Of a stretch of 64,000 nt of DNA, positions 21,829 to 34,379 are shown piece by piece (position 1 is the stretch's first letter; each line of letters opens with the position of its first letter). The notes under the pieces are model-generated. The model made no database searches and had not been told where the DNA came from. It saw nothing but the letters and a program-made list of their open reading frames with translations. The stretch comes from Erythrobasidium yunnanense (Eukaryota; Basidiomycota; Cystobasidiomycetes; Erythrobasidiales; Erythrobasidiaceae). A program made the position numbers and the translations under genes. Location: positions 2,329,111-2,393,110 of the forward strand of contig BCJC01000002.1 of the NCBI GenBank assembly GCA_001600175.1, written 5' to 3'.

Positions 21829-22112
21829 GCTTCATGGGAGGTTTAGGAAGCTCGGCCCACCTCGAGCGTTGTGTAGTTGCTGTGAATACGCTATACTTGC
21901 TGCCTTGTAGCTAGGAACATGATATTCCAACTTGGGTGATTCGCGACCGGCTTGTCGCTCGATAGGAGTTCGATCATTTCGTTGTCAGTCGCCAAAGCCC
22001 ATCAAGATTTTATAGGTTTGCCTTTGACTAGTTTGTTTTCGGTTACCTTGCGCATCTATACACCATACAACAGCTACTTCCATCCACAATCATTACCATC
22101 ACTCCTTCCGAA

Positions 22113-23448
22113 ATGCTCGCTGTGCACGCTTCGACCAGCCAGGCCACCGTCGCCCCTATGCGTCTGGCGCTCAACAATGGCAGTACATGCTCAGTCGCAC
22201 CATTCGTAGTGACTCCTACCTCTGCAACACACTACGATTCTCTCCCCAAATCCCTGGCTGTTTCGTGCCCAATCTATGGCGACTTCATCATATCCGAGGT
22301 GAGTCGAGAGAGAGGTGGCTCTTGGCTGTAAGATCTGACACTGAGGCCGTTATTGGTATCTTTAGGCACCTCTCATCGAGTTACTGCTATCGGAACCCAT
22401 ACAAAGACTCAAGAGCGTCCTGCAGCATGGCATTACCGGCCTCATTGGCCTCACGCCCTCGCCGCCCGTCACTCGATACGCACATTCAGTGGGTGCAATG
22501 CTGCTAGTACGACAAGCAGGTGGATCGTTGGAAGCTCAAGCATCGGCTCTGCTGCATGATGTTGCGCACACCGCTCTGTCGCATGTCGTCGATGGAGCTT
22601 TCGGCTACGTCGTACACGAAGAGGACAAGATGGAGTTTCTGTAAGTTGCTTATCTATCCAAGAGTAATACCTTGCAATATGCTTACGTCCATTCACCTGC
22701 TCCAGCAACAAAACGGAAGTGCCCGCCATTCTACGTCGACACTTCGAGAGCGCCGAGGATGTACTTGAAGAACACAACTACCCTTTACTGGAATTAGACG
22801 CACCAGCAGTGTGCGCCGACAGACTGGACTACGGCATTCGCGACTCGTATGCGTTCGGGTTCTTGACCCTTGAAGAGGCGAGAAGCATCGCCAAAGACCT
22901 GAGAGTCAGCAGCGAAGGGAGATTCGCATTCGCGAGTGTGAAGTGGGCAAAATGCTTGAGTATAGCATACATGAAGAGCGACGAGTACGCATGGAGCAAC
23001 CCTAGGCATGGCGTTCTCTACGAGTATGCTGTAAGTTAGGTCTCTCACGCACATAAGAGCTCGAGCTCACAGGTATCTCTAGGCCGACACTATCAAATAC
23101 GCATACAGCCAAGGCTTGCTGAAGAAGCAGGACTTGTGGATCGGAGGCGACGAGCTGTTCTGGAAGACGATGGTCCGCTCACCCGACTCTGAGATCGCAC
23201 GCCTAGCCTCCAAAGTGACTGCGGAAGTCGACGTGGTTGAAATCGCAAACAACGAGGACGTACCGCCAGAAGATACCTATTCGCAAGAGCCGAAAGTGCG
23301 AACTATCGATCCAGATGTACTATTGGGCCACGATTCAGCTGTCGAGTTTAGGACGCTGTCCCAGATAGATGAAGATTATCATCGACAACGACAAGCTTAT
23401 ATCGATATGAAGACGGGCTTGAGGTCGTATAAGGTCTTTCACGCGTAG
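22113..23448 (+). CDS. HD-domain phosphohydrolase
   Basis: Four exons: 22113-22298, 22366-22640, 22706-23030, 23083-23448; 1,152 nt, 383 residues. The metal-binding HD signature is visible: the first His in RYAHSVGAMLLV, the His-Asp pair in ASALLHDVAHTALSH, and a later Asp in CADRLDYGIRD. HD proteins bind divalent metals and cleave phosphoesters, often of nucleotides. The layout (YGDFIISEPLIELLLSEPIQRL before the HD core) resembles the dNTPase-like branch found in bacteria and fungi, but the substrate is not known. The last ~60 residues are acidic and polar. It lies 284 bp after DTD1 on the same strand. Confidence 0.82.
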
Positions 23449-23816
23449 CCTTCTATACCCTTACAATATACCAAGCAAGTAGACACCACCTCGTCATTAC
23501 GTATATATCTTTCAGTAGCAGTATGATGCGTCCATTGATCAAGCAGTAGACACGTTGTTGTAGCTTTAGACTCGGACTTCCGGATAGTCAAGCAAGCTCC
23601 GGAGTTGGTTCCCTCCAGCGAGACGTGTAACAAGTACAGCATCTAGCTATAATTTATTCTTACTGTCTACACTACCTCCAGGCTTTCCTTTGCGATGTTG
23701 TCATGTACGCGTCCCGACTTTGTTTACTTTCGATCACTTGAGCCCGTGCATCCTCAAGCTTGACTCCATTCTTTGCTTCTGCTCCAACTGATCCCGACTG
23801 ATACGTTGAGCTGACC
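23449..23816. other. Intergenic, TOP2 promoter
   Basis: No gene seen; 3' flank of the HD gene and 5' flank of topoisomerase II. Confidence 0.5.
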
Positions 23817-26800
23817 ATGTCGTCTTATGATGACTCTATGGATGGCTTCGTCGTCCGCTCAGACGATGGAAGCGACTTTGCCGACAGCCCTCCCCCAGCC
23901 AAGAAGGTGCGCGCGCGATACAACCTCGAAAACAGCCAGAAATGGCATACTTTGGACATCTGCTGAGATGTACCTGCGTATGTTCAGGCCAAGAAGTCTC
24001 CCGTAGCGAAAGCCCCTGCGAGATCCAAGACGGGTGCCAAAGCACCAGCCAAAACAACAACAGCTGCTACAAAGAAGGCCGCTGCTGCTGCTGATAAACC
24101 CAAGAAAGCTCCTGCTAAGCCTAAGGCAGCAGCTGCCGCGAAACCTAAAGCTACAGCAACCAAGAAGCGGAAAGCCGTCGAGTCTGACGAGGACGAAGAT
24201 GACAATGACGATGATGACGACGGCAGTGATGCTGAGAACCGACCGGGTGCTGCTATGGACGTCGACTCGGAGCCTGAGAGCGACGCGCCTACCACTAGCA
24301 AGAAAGCCGCAGCCAAAACAACAACAGCAAAGGCCGGTACAAAGTCCGTCAGCGATACCTACCAGAAGGTGATTCAAACGGTTAGGAGATGCTACGAGAG
24401 CTATACTGATGTGTGGTGATGGCAGCTCACCCAAATCGACCATATCTTGAAACGTCCAGATACCTATATCGGATCCGTCGAGCCGCAGTCTCAGGATATG
24501 TGGGTCTTTGACAGTGCTACAAAGTCGATGGTCTATAGGTGAGCTGTCCGCACTCCCGGTCGACGACAAGGCTGATTACTTTCGCAGAAACATCACGTTT
24601 GTACCCGGTCTCTACAAGATTTTCGATGAGATCCTTGTGAACGCTGCCGACAACAAGGTAAGACATCTACCACGCACACAATCTTGAAGCTATGCTGACT
24701 ATTGCGTAGCGCAATGACCCTACTATGGACGCGATCAAGGTCACTATCGATCGCGAAGAGGGCTCCATCTCCTGTTACAACAGCGGGCGCGGTATTCCTG
24801 TCGAGATGCACTCGAAGGAGAAGATCTACATACCCGAGCTCATTTTCGGTCACCTTCTATCCGGTTCAAATTACGACGATGACGAGAAGAAGGTCACTGG
24901 AGGTCGTAACGGTTACGGAGCCAAGCTTGCGAACATCTACTCTCTCGAATTTACCCTAGAGACAGCCGACAAGAAGAATGGCAAGAAGTACAAGCAGACC
25001 TGGACTAAGAACATGGGAGAGATGGGCAAAGCTAAAATCACAGACAACAAGAAGGGCGAAGAATGGACAAAGATCACTTTCAGACCAGACTTCAAGAGAT
25101 TCGGAATGCCTGATGGCCTCGATGACGATATCGAAGCTTTGCTCAAGAAGCGTGTCTACGACATGGCTGGAACACTTGCGGGTATCAAGGTCGAACTCAA
25201 TGGCGAGAAGCTCAAAGTCAAGAACTTCAAGCAGTACGTCGAGATGTACACGAAAGCCGTCAATGAAGTGGCTGCTGGCAAGAAGAAGGGTAAAGGCAAA
25301 GGAAAAGCGAAGGAGGACAATGAGTCTCGAGAAGGATCGGAAGTACCTGTCGGCGCATCACCAGGAGGCACACTAGCTGCAGATGGATCCGCCAAAGTTC
25401 CCACCATCTACGAGAAATTCGGAGACAGATGGGAAGTCGCCTTTGCGCCTTCTGAAGGACAGTTCCAGCAAGTCTCCTTCGTCAACGCCATCGCTACGTC
25501 CAAAGGCGGTACCCATGTCGACTATATCTCGAAACAGATTGTAGATGGTATCATTGAGGGTATATCAAAGAAGGCAAAGAAGGCCGTCACTACCCTCAAA
25601 CCCTTCACGGTCAAATCACACCTCTGGGTCTTTATCAATTGTCTCATCGAGAATCCACAATTCGACTCGCAGACAAAGGAGAACATGACGCTGCAAGCCA
25701 AGAAGTTTGGCTCGAAATGCACAGTTGGCGAGGCGTTCTTAAAGAAAGGTGAGCTCAGGGCCGTAGTTGCAGTAAGTACATCTGCTGACTCTAATATGCA
25801 ACAGTCTCAAACTCAGGTGTTCTCGATGCCATCATGAACTTTGCCCAATTCAAGCAAGACCAACTTCTCAAGAAGACGGATGGAAACAAGCGAAGTCGCA
25901 TGCTGGGTATCGCCAAGTTGGACGACGCCAACCATGCCGGCACGAAGAACGCAAAGAACTGCACTCTAATCCTTACAGAAGGAGACTCCGCCAAGACTTT
26001 TGCTATTTCAGGCCTTGCAGTCGTAGGAAGAGATACTTATGGCGTCTTCCCGCTAAGAGGAAAACTGCTCAATGTCAGAGATGCTAGCGGAAAACAGTTG
26101 ACGGACAACGTGGAGATTCAGTACTTGAAGAAGATCCTGGGATTGCAGCATGGAAAAGCATACAGCGGAGTAGAGTCCCTCAGATACGGTCGACTCATGG
26201 TCATGACAGATCAGGTGAGCTTGACTTCTTCATTGTTATGTGCAAAGCGCTTACGATGCTATCATAGGACCACGATGGATCCCACATCAAGGGTCTCATT
26301 ATCAACTGGCTTGACTTCCATTTCCCAGGCCTTCTGCAAATCCCCGGCTTCTTAGTCGAATTCATCACTCCCATCGTGCGAGTCACGAAGAAGAAGCAGG
26401 CCCTCTCGTTCTTTACAATTCCCGAGTACGAAGTTTGGAAGGAGGAGAATGACAATGGTCGAGGCTGGAATATCAAGTACTTCAAGGTAAATAAAACTGC
26501 CAAACTGAGTTACGTGCTTGCTGAACTGGTATTGCAGGGGTTGGGTACTTCGGACAGAGACCTCGCTAGAGCATATTTTTCGGATCTCAAGACCCACATG
26601 CTCAAGTTCAAGGCAAGCAACAACGAAGATCGTGGCCTTATCGATATGGCATTCAACAAGAAGAAGGCCGATGACCGTAAGGAATGGCTGAGAGGCTTCG
26701 TGGTAAGCAGCAATCCCGTCTTGCTGCAAGCTGTGCGTCTGATGTGTGTTACTCTAGCCTGGCACATACCTCGATCAGTCCATCAAGGAAGTCCCCATCC

Positions 26801-29187
26801 GGGACTTCATCAACAAGGAACTAATTCTGTTCTCAATGGCGGATAATTTGCGATCCATTCCTTCGGTTGTCGATGGTTTCAAACCTGGTCAGCGTAAGGT
26901 CCTCTTCGGATGCTTCAAGAAGAACATCAAAGCAGAGATCAAGGTCTTCCAGCTTGTCGGATATATCGGTGAACACAGTGCATATCATCATGGAGAACAA
27001 TCTCTCGCTGGTACTATCGTCGGTCTGGCGCAGCAGTTTGTTGGCAATAATAATCTGAACCTTCTGCTCCCCAACGGTCAATTCGGTACTCGTCTCCAAG
27101 GTGGTAAAGATCATGCCTCGCCCAGGTATATCTTTACTGCGCTGGCTCCGATCACAAGAACCGTCTTCAACAAAGAGGATGATGCTATCTTGACCTACCT
27201 GAACGATGACGGACAAAGCATCGAACCGAACTGGTACATGCCTATTATGCCTATGGTGCTCGTCAATGGATCAGATGGTATCGGTACCGGTTGGAGTTCT
27301 GCTATTCCGAATTACAACCCGGCAGATATCGTAGCCAACTTGCGCCGAAAGATGCGAGGAGAAGCGATGGAGCCGATTCATCCTTGGTATAGAGGTTTCC
27401 GAGTGAGTTCGGCAGATTGTCGTGTAAGCAGGATTGCTGGCTAAGACGTCTGTGTCCAGGGAACTATAGAGGAGAACGGTCCTGGCCGCTACACGACCAC
27501 AGGTGTTGCAATCATGACGGACGACGAGACCGTTGAGATCTTCGAGCTTCCTGTCCGATGCTGGACAAACGGCTACGTCGAATCGCTGCTGGCCTGGAGC
27601 ACCGGCACTGAAAAGCAGCCTGCCTTGATCAAGGTAAGTCGCATCCATGCAATACCTATGCCGTGTCCGATGAGGTACTGACTTTATGTATCCATCACAG
27701 GAGTACAGCTCGCAGTCTACAGACATGTCTGTTCACCTTACCGTGACTTTGACGGTCGAAGGCAAAGCCGCCGTCCGCAAGGAAGGTGTTGAGAAGGCCC
27801 TCAAATTGACAACATCCCTCGCTACCACCAATATGGTCTGCTTCGATGTCAATGGCAAGATCAAGAAGTACGCCAGCCCTGAAGAAATCATTGACGACTT
27901 CTACGATGTCCGCCTCTCGTACTACATGAAGCGAAAGGTGATTATGGGTTCGACTGCCTTCTCAAGATGACTCACTGATGATGTGTCCCCCCTACCTCCA
28001 GGAACACCTTGCTGCCGAGTTGACCTTGGCTTATGAGCGTCTATCCAACCAAGCTCGATTCATCCAGATGTTCATCAAGGGCACTATCAAAGTGTCCGGC
28101 CGAGAGACCAGAGAGATCGTCCGCGACTTGCGAAAATTGGACTTCAAGCCCTTCCCGAAGGTCAAGAAGGCAGTCGTCGCTGCAGATCCAGATGCTTCGG
28201 TCATCATTGAAGCTATGCAGGCTGGAAGCGATGATGACGATGATATGGAGGAGGATGCTGGTGCGCATGCTGGCTCCCTGAGCGATTACGACTACTTGCT
28301 GGATATGAGCATCTCCACTCTTACCGCCGCCAAGGTAAGACTGCTTGCACATAAAAGTCCTAGCAACAGCTAATCTCTCGCTCTTACCCAGGCACGCAAA
28401 CTGCTCGCCCAACGCGATGAGAAAGAGAAGGAGCTGACAGCTGTGCTTCAACTCACTCCCAAGAAGATGTGGGAGATTGATCTAGATCTGTTCGAGAAGC
28501 AGTGGAAGGTACGTTCCGATACTTTGTAGGCCTGTACGCATGATCCTGACGGCCTGTTCTCACCAGATTCTGCTCGAAAACGATCAAACTGCAGCCAACG
28601 AGGAAGCAAGCGGTACTGGAAAAGGCAAAGGAAAAGGCAAGACAGCAGCGGCAGCCAAAGCCAACCAGACCATCGCAGCTGCTTTCGCCGCGGCAGCAGC
28701 CAAAGCTAAAGCGAAAGCCTCCACTAGCGCAGGTGCAGATGGAGAAGCACCTGCTCGGGTAGCTGGCAAGCTTGTCAAAGCTATGCAAGCATCTCCTAAG
28801 GCAAAGACCGCCAAGAAAGAGGGCTCAGCTGCTCCGGCTCCGGCTGCTGCGAAAGGTCGCGCAAAGTCCGCATCTGCAGCACCCGCTGCGGCCAAGCCCA
28901 AAAAGGCTTCCCGGGCGAAGTACGTCGATAGCAGCGAAGAGGAGGAGGACTTCAGCCTCGCGAACGATGACGACGACGATGACAACGATGAAGGAGATGA
29001 CTCGACGAACGACTACATCATGCAGGACCAGCATGATGACAAGGAGGATGCTGCCGAGGAGAGCGAGGACGATGTCAAACAGATCAGGAAGATTATCGAC
29101 ATTGGCAGTGACTCTGATGAAGACGCTCAGATGGATGAAGAAGACGAGGACGAGGAGAGCTTCGTCATCAAGCCTAAGAAACGATGA
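23817..29187 (+). CDS. TOP2: DNA topoisomerase II
   Basis: About 14 exons. Nuclear enzyme that passes one duplex through another using ATP. Start MSSYDDSMDG, then a ~180-residue Lys/Ala-rich acidic N-terminal extension. The GHKL ATPase domain follows (LTQIDHILKRPDTYIGS, FDEILVNAADN with the catalytic Glu, GRNGYGAKLANIYS as ATP lid). The TOPRIM domain has LILTEGDSAKTFAISGL with EGDSA at 25978-25992, and DHDGSHIKGL after an intron. The cleavage Tyr is codon 27127-27129 in HASPRYIFTAL, in the winged-helix domain after PNGQFGTRLQGG. The C-terminal tail from ~28600 is Ala/Lys-rich, then highly acidic, and ends KPKKR. All catalytic motifs are present. Low-complexity ends give long antisense and frame-shifted open frames that are artefacts. 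Confidence 0.97.
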
Positions 29188-29566
29188 AACATCCGGTCAA
29201 CCACACCCGCCCATGCTCAAGACTATCTCATTTCCATTTCCGCCCATCATTCGGGGTTCTCAATCTGCTATAGCAGATCTTGTTGTGTGAGATAGTACAG
29301 TTTCAGTTACGGCGTCTCTCTGTTGTTCCAGCGACTTATGGTTTCTATGCTACAACTTCCGAACTTTTATTTTCCGATTCTCCGTCACTTCTGACTCTTT
29401 GACTACTGTTTACTACTCGGACATGTAAGAATTGAAGTGTCAAATACAGACCTTCTTCCCGTTTAGACACTGCACTCTGACATGGAGATCCTGAGATCAT
29501 CTAGTACTGCGTCTACTTACTACCGATTTATTAACGATCCTGATGAGGACCACGGCATGCGATTGT
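29188..29566. other. Intergenic between converging genes
   Basis: 3' flanks of TOP2 and of the leftward Pro-rich gene. Nothing else seen. Confidence 0.5.
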
Positions 29567-30219
29567 TCAAAGTGTCGAATCCTTCCCTGATCGATTGTCG
29601 GCCTTGCGCTGGGCTATCGCTTCTCCAGCAGAATCAGCCACTGCCAGGGACTGTTTTCTTAGGTTTTCTATCGTTCCATTTGCAGACTGCAATACTCTGT
29701 AATGGTCGAGCATCAGCCAAGTAAAAGGACAGCACAAGTAAGGTAAAAGTACGTCTTGAGCTTTCCGAAACCGCTTTCTGCAAGCATTCTGCCGTTTTGT
29801 CCTGGCATCGCTCTGCCGTCGTTGAACGAGTTGTTGATAATGTTGTCAGGAGCTGCTCGAGCAGGAACTGGTTCATGAGCCGTTCGAGCGGGAATTGCTG
29901 GATAGTCTACTGCCGTCGTTGTAGGCTGAAACGTCGATTCTGTACTTCGAACAGGCAGAGGTGGAGCATGCTGCGTTGAGTGTGTCTGTGAATGCGAGAT
30001 AGCTGCAGAAGGATGGGTCGGCGGTGGAGGGAAAGACTGGCTTTCGGATCCGGAAGCTATTGCAGGCGTTTGAGGGTAGGGAGCGGCTTCTGTAGGGGGA
30101 ACGGGTAGAGGCCGAGGATGATATGCACCACCAGTGTGGCCGCTCGGCTGATGCAGCTCAGAAGTGGGATTGCCTTGCATGCTGGGAGACGGGGGAACGA
30201 TAGGGGTTGTATTTTGCAT
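29567..30219 (-). CDS. Pro-rich protein of unknown function
   Basis: Exons 30219-29753 and 29696-29567; 597 nt, 198 residues. The first exon is Pro/Ser/Thr-rich with repeated PxxP patches (IVPPSPSM, PRPLPVPPTEAAP, FPPPPTHPS) of the sort bound by SH3 or WW domains. The end of exon 1 (FGKLKT) joins VLQSANGTIENLRKQSLAVA, a helical C-terminal part that ends SGKDSTL. The second exon is supported by frame and by the change to ordered composition, not by a recognised family. Function unknown. Confidence 0.55.
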
Positions 30220-30402
30220 TGCAGGAGAAGAATAGAAGTAAACGAGAGAGGGTAGATGGAGTATCTTAGCGACAACGATGGACGTATCTACCTTGAATCG
30301 CTATTTACCTGCTCAGTCCGGCAACTCCTTGGTTCATTTCAGCGTCACCTTTCTGGGCAATAGCAGCCTATCCAAAACAAGAGTAACATCAGGTTCTCTT
30401 GT

Positions 30403-30717
30403 CTATACTTGTGTTGCGACAATGCTCACGCCGCTATCCGTGCGCGAAGCTGCTGATCCAGCCGGTCTGTTGGATACTGCGTCACCGGCAGCGTCTGCTG
30501 CACTCAGCGTCTCTCCGCGCTGTCAGGGCATCGATATCTTCAGTCATCAAAGATCTGGCACTATGCCAGTCTGTCAGCCTACCAGCTTCTCGAGTCCGCC
30601 ATGAACAGCATTGTACGCGCTCTTCACGGCGTTGCCTGCTTGGGCGCCTGTCGCTTCGCCAGACGTGGCATGGGTGGATGTGGTAGTCGTAGTTGGGTTG
30701 CTTTGCGATGTGGACAT
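30403..30717 (-). CDS. Small Gly/Ala-rich conserved-looking protein
   Basis: Exons 30717-30583 and 30519-30403; 252 nt, 83 residues. It starts MSTSQSNPTTTTTS. The middle reads GNAVKSAYNAVHGGLEKL and continues across the intron as RGETLSAADAAGDAVSN. The HG-x-x-E-x-x-RGE pattern resembles small basidiomycete proteins with CsbD-like or hydrophilic stress-related repeats, but the likeness is only by eye. No signal peptide or membrane span. Confidence 0.55.
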
Positions 30718-30842
30718 GGTGGAATAGCAGCAAGGGGAGCAATTGATATCGGCGGAAGGCAAGAAGTACTGAACGTCAGTGAACAAACAAGATAGCAGAA
30801 CATGTATTGAGAGACTTTTCGTTCAAGACTGACAACGTGCTT

Positions 30843-31322
30843 TCATCGCTTCGCGCGACCTACATCTGATCCTGCTGCAGCAGAGTTCCATAGGCTACTT
30901 GCAGTACTACCGTTCTTACTGCGAGATCTGGGAAGATCCAAGATCTCTAGCTGCTCCTCTCCTGCAGCATTGTGATGGACGATAGCCCACCAGATCATCC
31001 TGCCAAAGTCAGTGCAATTGCCATTTGCTCTGATTTCATAACGCGTTCGCACAAGTCTCGAGACCTTCGGAGGCGTATTGATCAGATCAAACGGAGGGCG
31101 GTAGTGGGACTGGCTCGGGGACAGTTGAACTGGGCTGTCAAATCTGGCAATCTCCCAAGCTCGAAGTGCTGTGCTCGCGTAGGTCCAATCGACTTCGATG
31201 TAGCCTGTGTTTGTTGTTGTCGGAGTAGCTTGCAGTGCGGCTGTCTGCTCTGAGCGTGCTTGCCGGGTTTGTTTAACGGGGCTTGACTCCACTGAGGGAG
31301 TTTTGCTGATTCTGCGCTGCAT
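30843..31322 (-). CDS. Hypothetical protein, 159 residues
   Basis: Single exon starting MQRRISKTPSVESS (31322). The first ~45 residues are disordered. Residues ~50-140 look like a small ordered domain: GYIEVDWTYASTALRAWEIA, then VSRLVRTRYEIRANGN, DFGRMIWWAIVHHNA and LEILDLPRSRS. No family recognised. The longer open frame extends upstream to 31517, but that part is hydrophobic and unlike the rest, so the internal ATG is chosen. Confidence 0.55.
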   Translation of the reverse strand: MQRRISKTPSVESSPVKQTRQARSEQTAALQATPTTTNTGYIEVDWTYASTALRAWEIARFDSPVQLSPSQSHYRPPFDLINTPPKVSRLVRTRYEIRANGNCTDFGRMIWWAIVHHNAAGEEQLEILDLPRSRSKNGSTASSLWNSAAAGSDVGRAKR

Positions 31323-32146
31323 GTTGACTGTCTGTCTGGCACCGTTATGAGGTTGCTTTGATAGCACAGATGGCTGGTATAGTGTGAGGTTGAAAGCTAG
31401 GAGGTGAATCAGGACAGTAACATTAAGTCTGGGTGAGCGGACAAGGGGGATCGTGGACAAGGACAATTCCTTGTAAAGGAGCTGCAAAGGAAAAATGCGA
31501 AAGGAGATATCTCTCACTACACCAGCGGGTCGTCGAATCCTATCGGCTATGAACCAGGGTTAAGGTTGGTGAGGCAGCGTTTCCTTCCAATCGTCCGGCA
31601 CATCCTTCTGCACGTAAAAGGGGTCTCCCTGGCATTCTCTGGTTTTGTGTGTAGCTCATCATCACCTTGATCCACAGATATGTACACGTCCATGAACCCG
31701 CTGACGTCCTCACCGGAGCCTCGTTGTGCTATCGTTGTAGCGAAAGCGGAAGGAAGAATTGCCGCACAGTCGATCCTCTTGAGGAAGTCTATCGGGATGG
31801 TATAGCCATGGGCATGCTATGGCGAGTCCGAGAAGCCTCCTCTTATGATCGATAGCCCTGAGCATTGTGAGACCTGATGCGACGGCTGCAGCTGCGCGGC
31901 CGCTGACGCTGTTGACCTTCATATTTGTCCGCCTGTACTGTCGTGGAGCTTGTATCGACGTGCATGTCCGTAGAGCAGAGGAAGTAAGATAGAGCTTGTT
32001 TCGACTGCCGGGGGATGAAAGCAGCAGCGCATGAGCAGAGCAATGCCGGTGTGGTGGGGATGCGACTGCCAGAAGCGCGCTGAACCGCCATAGGAGAGTC
32101 GCCAGAGCAAATGCTGCTCGGCCTGTTACAGATACCGTCGAATCGT
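31323..32146. other. Region without assigned gene
   Basis: No gene that I can support. A 41-codon open frame on the plus strand at 31680 (MYTSMNPLTSSPEPRCAIVV) looks protein-like but could not be extended by a clean splice. The leftward DPH3 gene ends at the right border. Confidence 0.35.
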
Positions 32147-32627
32147 CTAGGCAGCGACCGCGACTGTCTTGTTGGCTGTGTCGATAGCCTCAGGCTTAAT
32201 GTCTTCTGCTTCGTCTGCATCGTCAGCAGGAACGGCGTATTCCTCGAAGTCCATCTGCAGTTCATAGCGCTCAGCCCGGCTCGCGCAGCCGCAGCCGCAA
32301 GAGAGCCACGCACTTGATCGTAGACTATACGGATCACCAGACTGCAGCTTGGGCAGATTCCCTGGTCGAAACCATCCGCTAATTGAGCCTGTCAAGCGAA
32401 ACAAAGAGCAGGAATCTTCAGCTTCGCCAGCTTCTTCATGGAGTCTTGAAGTTCGCGCATACTCTTGTAATCTCGAAGCGGTCGCCGCACGGGCAAGGGT
32501 AGTGATACACGCCTTTTGTATCGTCCCAGGTCATATCCTCGATTTCGACTTCATCGTCTGGCAGAAGAATCAGCAATACTGCGTGTCGCCATTTGTCGAA
32601 GAAGAGCTATTCACAGTAGTTGACCAT
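32147..32627 (-). CDS. DPH3: Diphthamide biosynthesis protein 3 (CSL zinc finger)
   Basis: Four exons: 32627-32615 (13 nt), 32557-32463, 32388-32314, 32254-32147; 291 nt, 96 residues. Dph3/Kti11 is a small iron/zinc protein that donates electrons for the first step of diphthamide synthesis on eEF2 and also serves Elongator. Spliced start [13 protein letters not shown] is followed by [12 protein letters not shown] and [15 protein letters not shown], giving the four metal-binding Cys (C-x-C and C-x-x-C). The acidic tail [16 protein letters not shown] extends a little past the 82-residue yeast protein. No single reading frame shows this gene, because every exon is below 40 codons. All borders are GT-AG. 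Confidence 0.92.
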
Positions 32628-33040
32628 CTTGAGCTTGATATCGGTGCTATGAACGGCAAGAGACACTGAGAGAAAATCTTGCTTCAAGGCGTGGCAATGG
32701 AAGCAGGATTCAAGCAGCAGACGTCAGGGATACTTCACGGAGTCAAGAGCTACGGATTACAAGGCGGTGTGTGATAGCATTTCTGCTCTGTCCCAGGGCC
32801 TATGTATGGTCCACAGCGCTATGCTACGCCCAGTACCCGCTTGTGCCTCTGATTAGACCAAGCTATTGACATAAATACCAGCTTGATATATAGCTGTGAG
32901 ATACTGCCGAAAGGCCAGGATGTGCGGACGCAGACAGTACAGCATTGATGCAGTAAGTTTAGAAGGACCAGGTGTTTGGCGGTACATTAGCCGTAGCAGC
33001 ATTACCATCGCTTTGAGGATGCGATATACCTTGCGCTGAT
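32628..33040. other. Intergenic
   Basis: No gene or repeat seen; promoter of DPH3 and 3' flank of the TPR gene. Confidence 0.45.
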
Positions 33041-34317
33041 CTAGGCCATCTCCTCGTCTTCGTCAACCCATCCGTCATCTTGTCCACCTTCTTCCGCCTG
33101 TCTCGCAGCAGCTAGCTGATTCGCCTCTTCGACCTGCTTCATCGTTATCCCTCTATCTTGCTCAATCTTACCAATCATTTCGTTGATCTGCTCCGTCAAT
33201 TCGGGGTTGATCTCGCCCTCTGGTTTACGGCTTGCGACTTGCAAAAATCGTTCTAGCGTTTCGCGTGCGTCTATGAAGTTGGTTTTCTGCGCTTCTGCAT
33301 CTTGCTCTTTCTCGCCCTGCATGAAGTTAACTAACGCTAGTAGGTACAGCATCTCGAGCTCTTCGTCGTTTTCTTCTTCCAAGCCATCCAGGATATCCAT
33401 GGCGCTCGGCAAGTCTTCGCATTCGACAAATAGTCGGACCAAGTTCAGCCTTGCCTCGTAGTCAGGGATGAAAGGCGAGTCGGGCGGCAGATCTGCCCAG
33501 ATGGAATACGATTTCTGGAGGGCTTCTTTCGCTTCTTGCGGACGTGCTTGGGAGAGTCGCACGGATGCTAGTGTGCTATAGATTTCGGAGTTGAGGTCGG
33601 CGCCGGCGTCCACTCGCAATGCCAGGTCCAGGTACTCTCCACAGCGTGCTTCTGCGTCAATTTCGAAGCTGTACAGGAAACAACTATCAGCAGGCGTACA
33701 CAATACGGAGCTGATACAGTACTTACCAAAGATCCGTAAGATACAGCTCTGTCATGCTAACGAGGGCACTGCATATCTGCGTCCGCGTATGTTTTTCCGT
33801 CTCAGACCACATTTTGTCCTTTCCATTTGCAATAGAAGAAGAGTAGCTTCCTCCTTGCAGGTCTACTTTCTTGCTCAATAAGTCTACAGCTGCCGTAAAA
33901 TTTGAGAGAGCCTCTTGCGGACTTGACGAGAGTTGCGCGAGATAGAGCAGGGCAGTGGAGGATGCTGATTTACAGGAGTTGAATAACTAGATAACACACG
34001 TCTCAGCGCAAGATCTAAAGTGTCAAGGATATATGCAAACGCACTTCGATAGCTCGGTCTTCTTGTCCATTTTCCATGGCTATCATGCCTTCGACTTCGT
34101 CGCATCTCATACGTTCTTGATCGTTGCTACATGTTGGACGTGCTCTTGCTGCGAATCGAGCTGCCAGTTCGATATTTCCACTATCATTCAGAATTGTCTC
34201 TGCCCGGTCAAGCAGCTCCAGAGCATTGTAGGTCTTCCCATTCGCAGACGAGGATGAAGTAGAGGCAATAGTATTCTTGTTGGCAGGCTTGTTCTGGGCA
34301 CCTTTACTCCGGCCCAT
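33041..34317 (-). CDS. TPR protein, probable Rpl4 chaperone Acl4
   Basis: Exons 34317-34045, 33986-33727, 33668-33041; 1,161 nt, 386 residues. Tetratricopeptide helices are visible: YNALELLDRAETILNDSGN, LAARFAARARPT, SPQEALSNFTAAVDLL, NSEIYSTLASVRLSQ, RPQEAKEALQKSYSIW, YEARLNLVRLFVECED and LEMLYLLALVNFMQGE. The very acidic end (DDGWVDEDEEMA) and the Lys/Asn-rich start (GRSKGAQNKPANK) match the layout of Acl4, which binds nascent ribosomal protein Rpl4 and escorts it to the nucleus. TPR proteins are easily confused, so the specific name is tentative. Confidence 0.65.
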
Positions 34318-34379
34318 GCTCTATGCGTCAGAAATCGTTATGAGGTTGAAACGTGACGAAAGTATGGTACAAGAAGCTA

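Noticed and set aside
23859-24569. 236-codon antisense frame over the TOP2 N-terminus
   Set aside because: It is the mirror of Lys/Ala/Asp-rich low-complexity coding sequence; TOP2 on the other strand is certain.
28584-29290. Long frames on both strands over the TOP2 tail
   Set aside because: Same cause: repetitive Ala/Lys and acidic codons leave other frames open.
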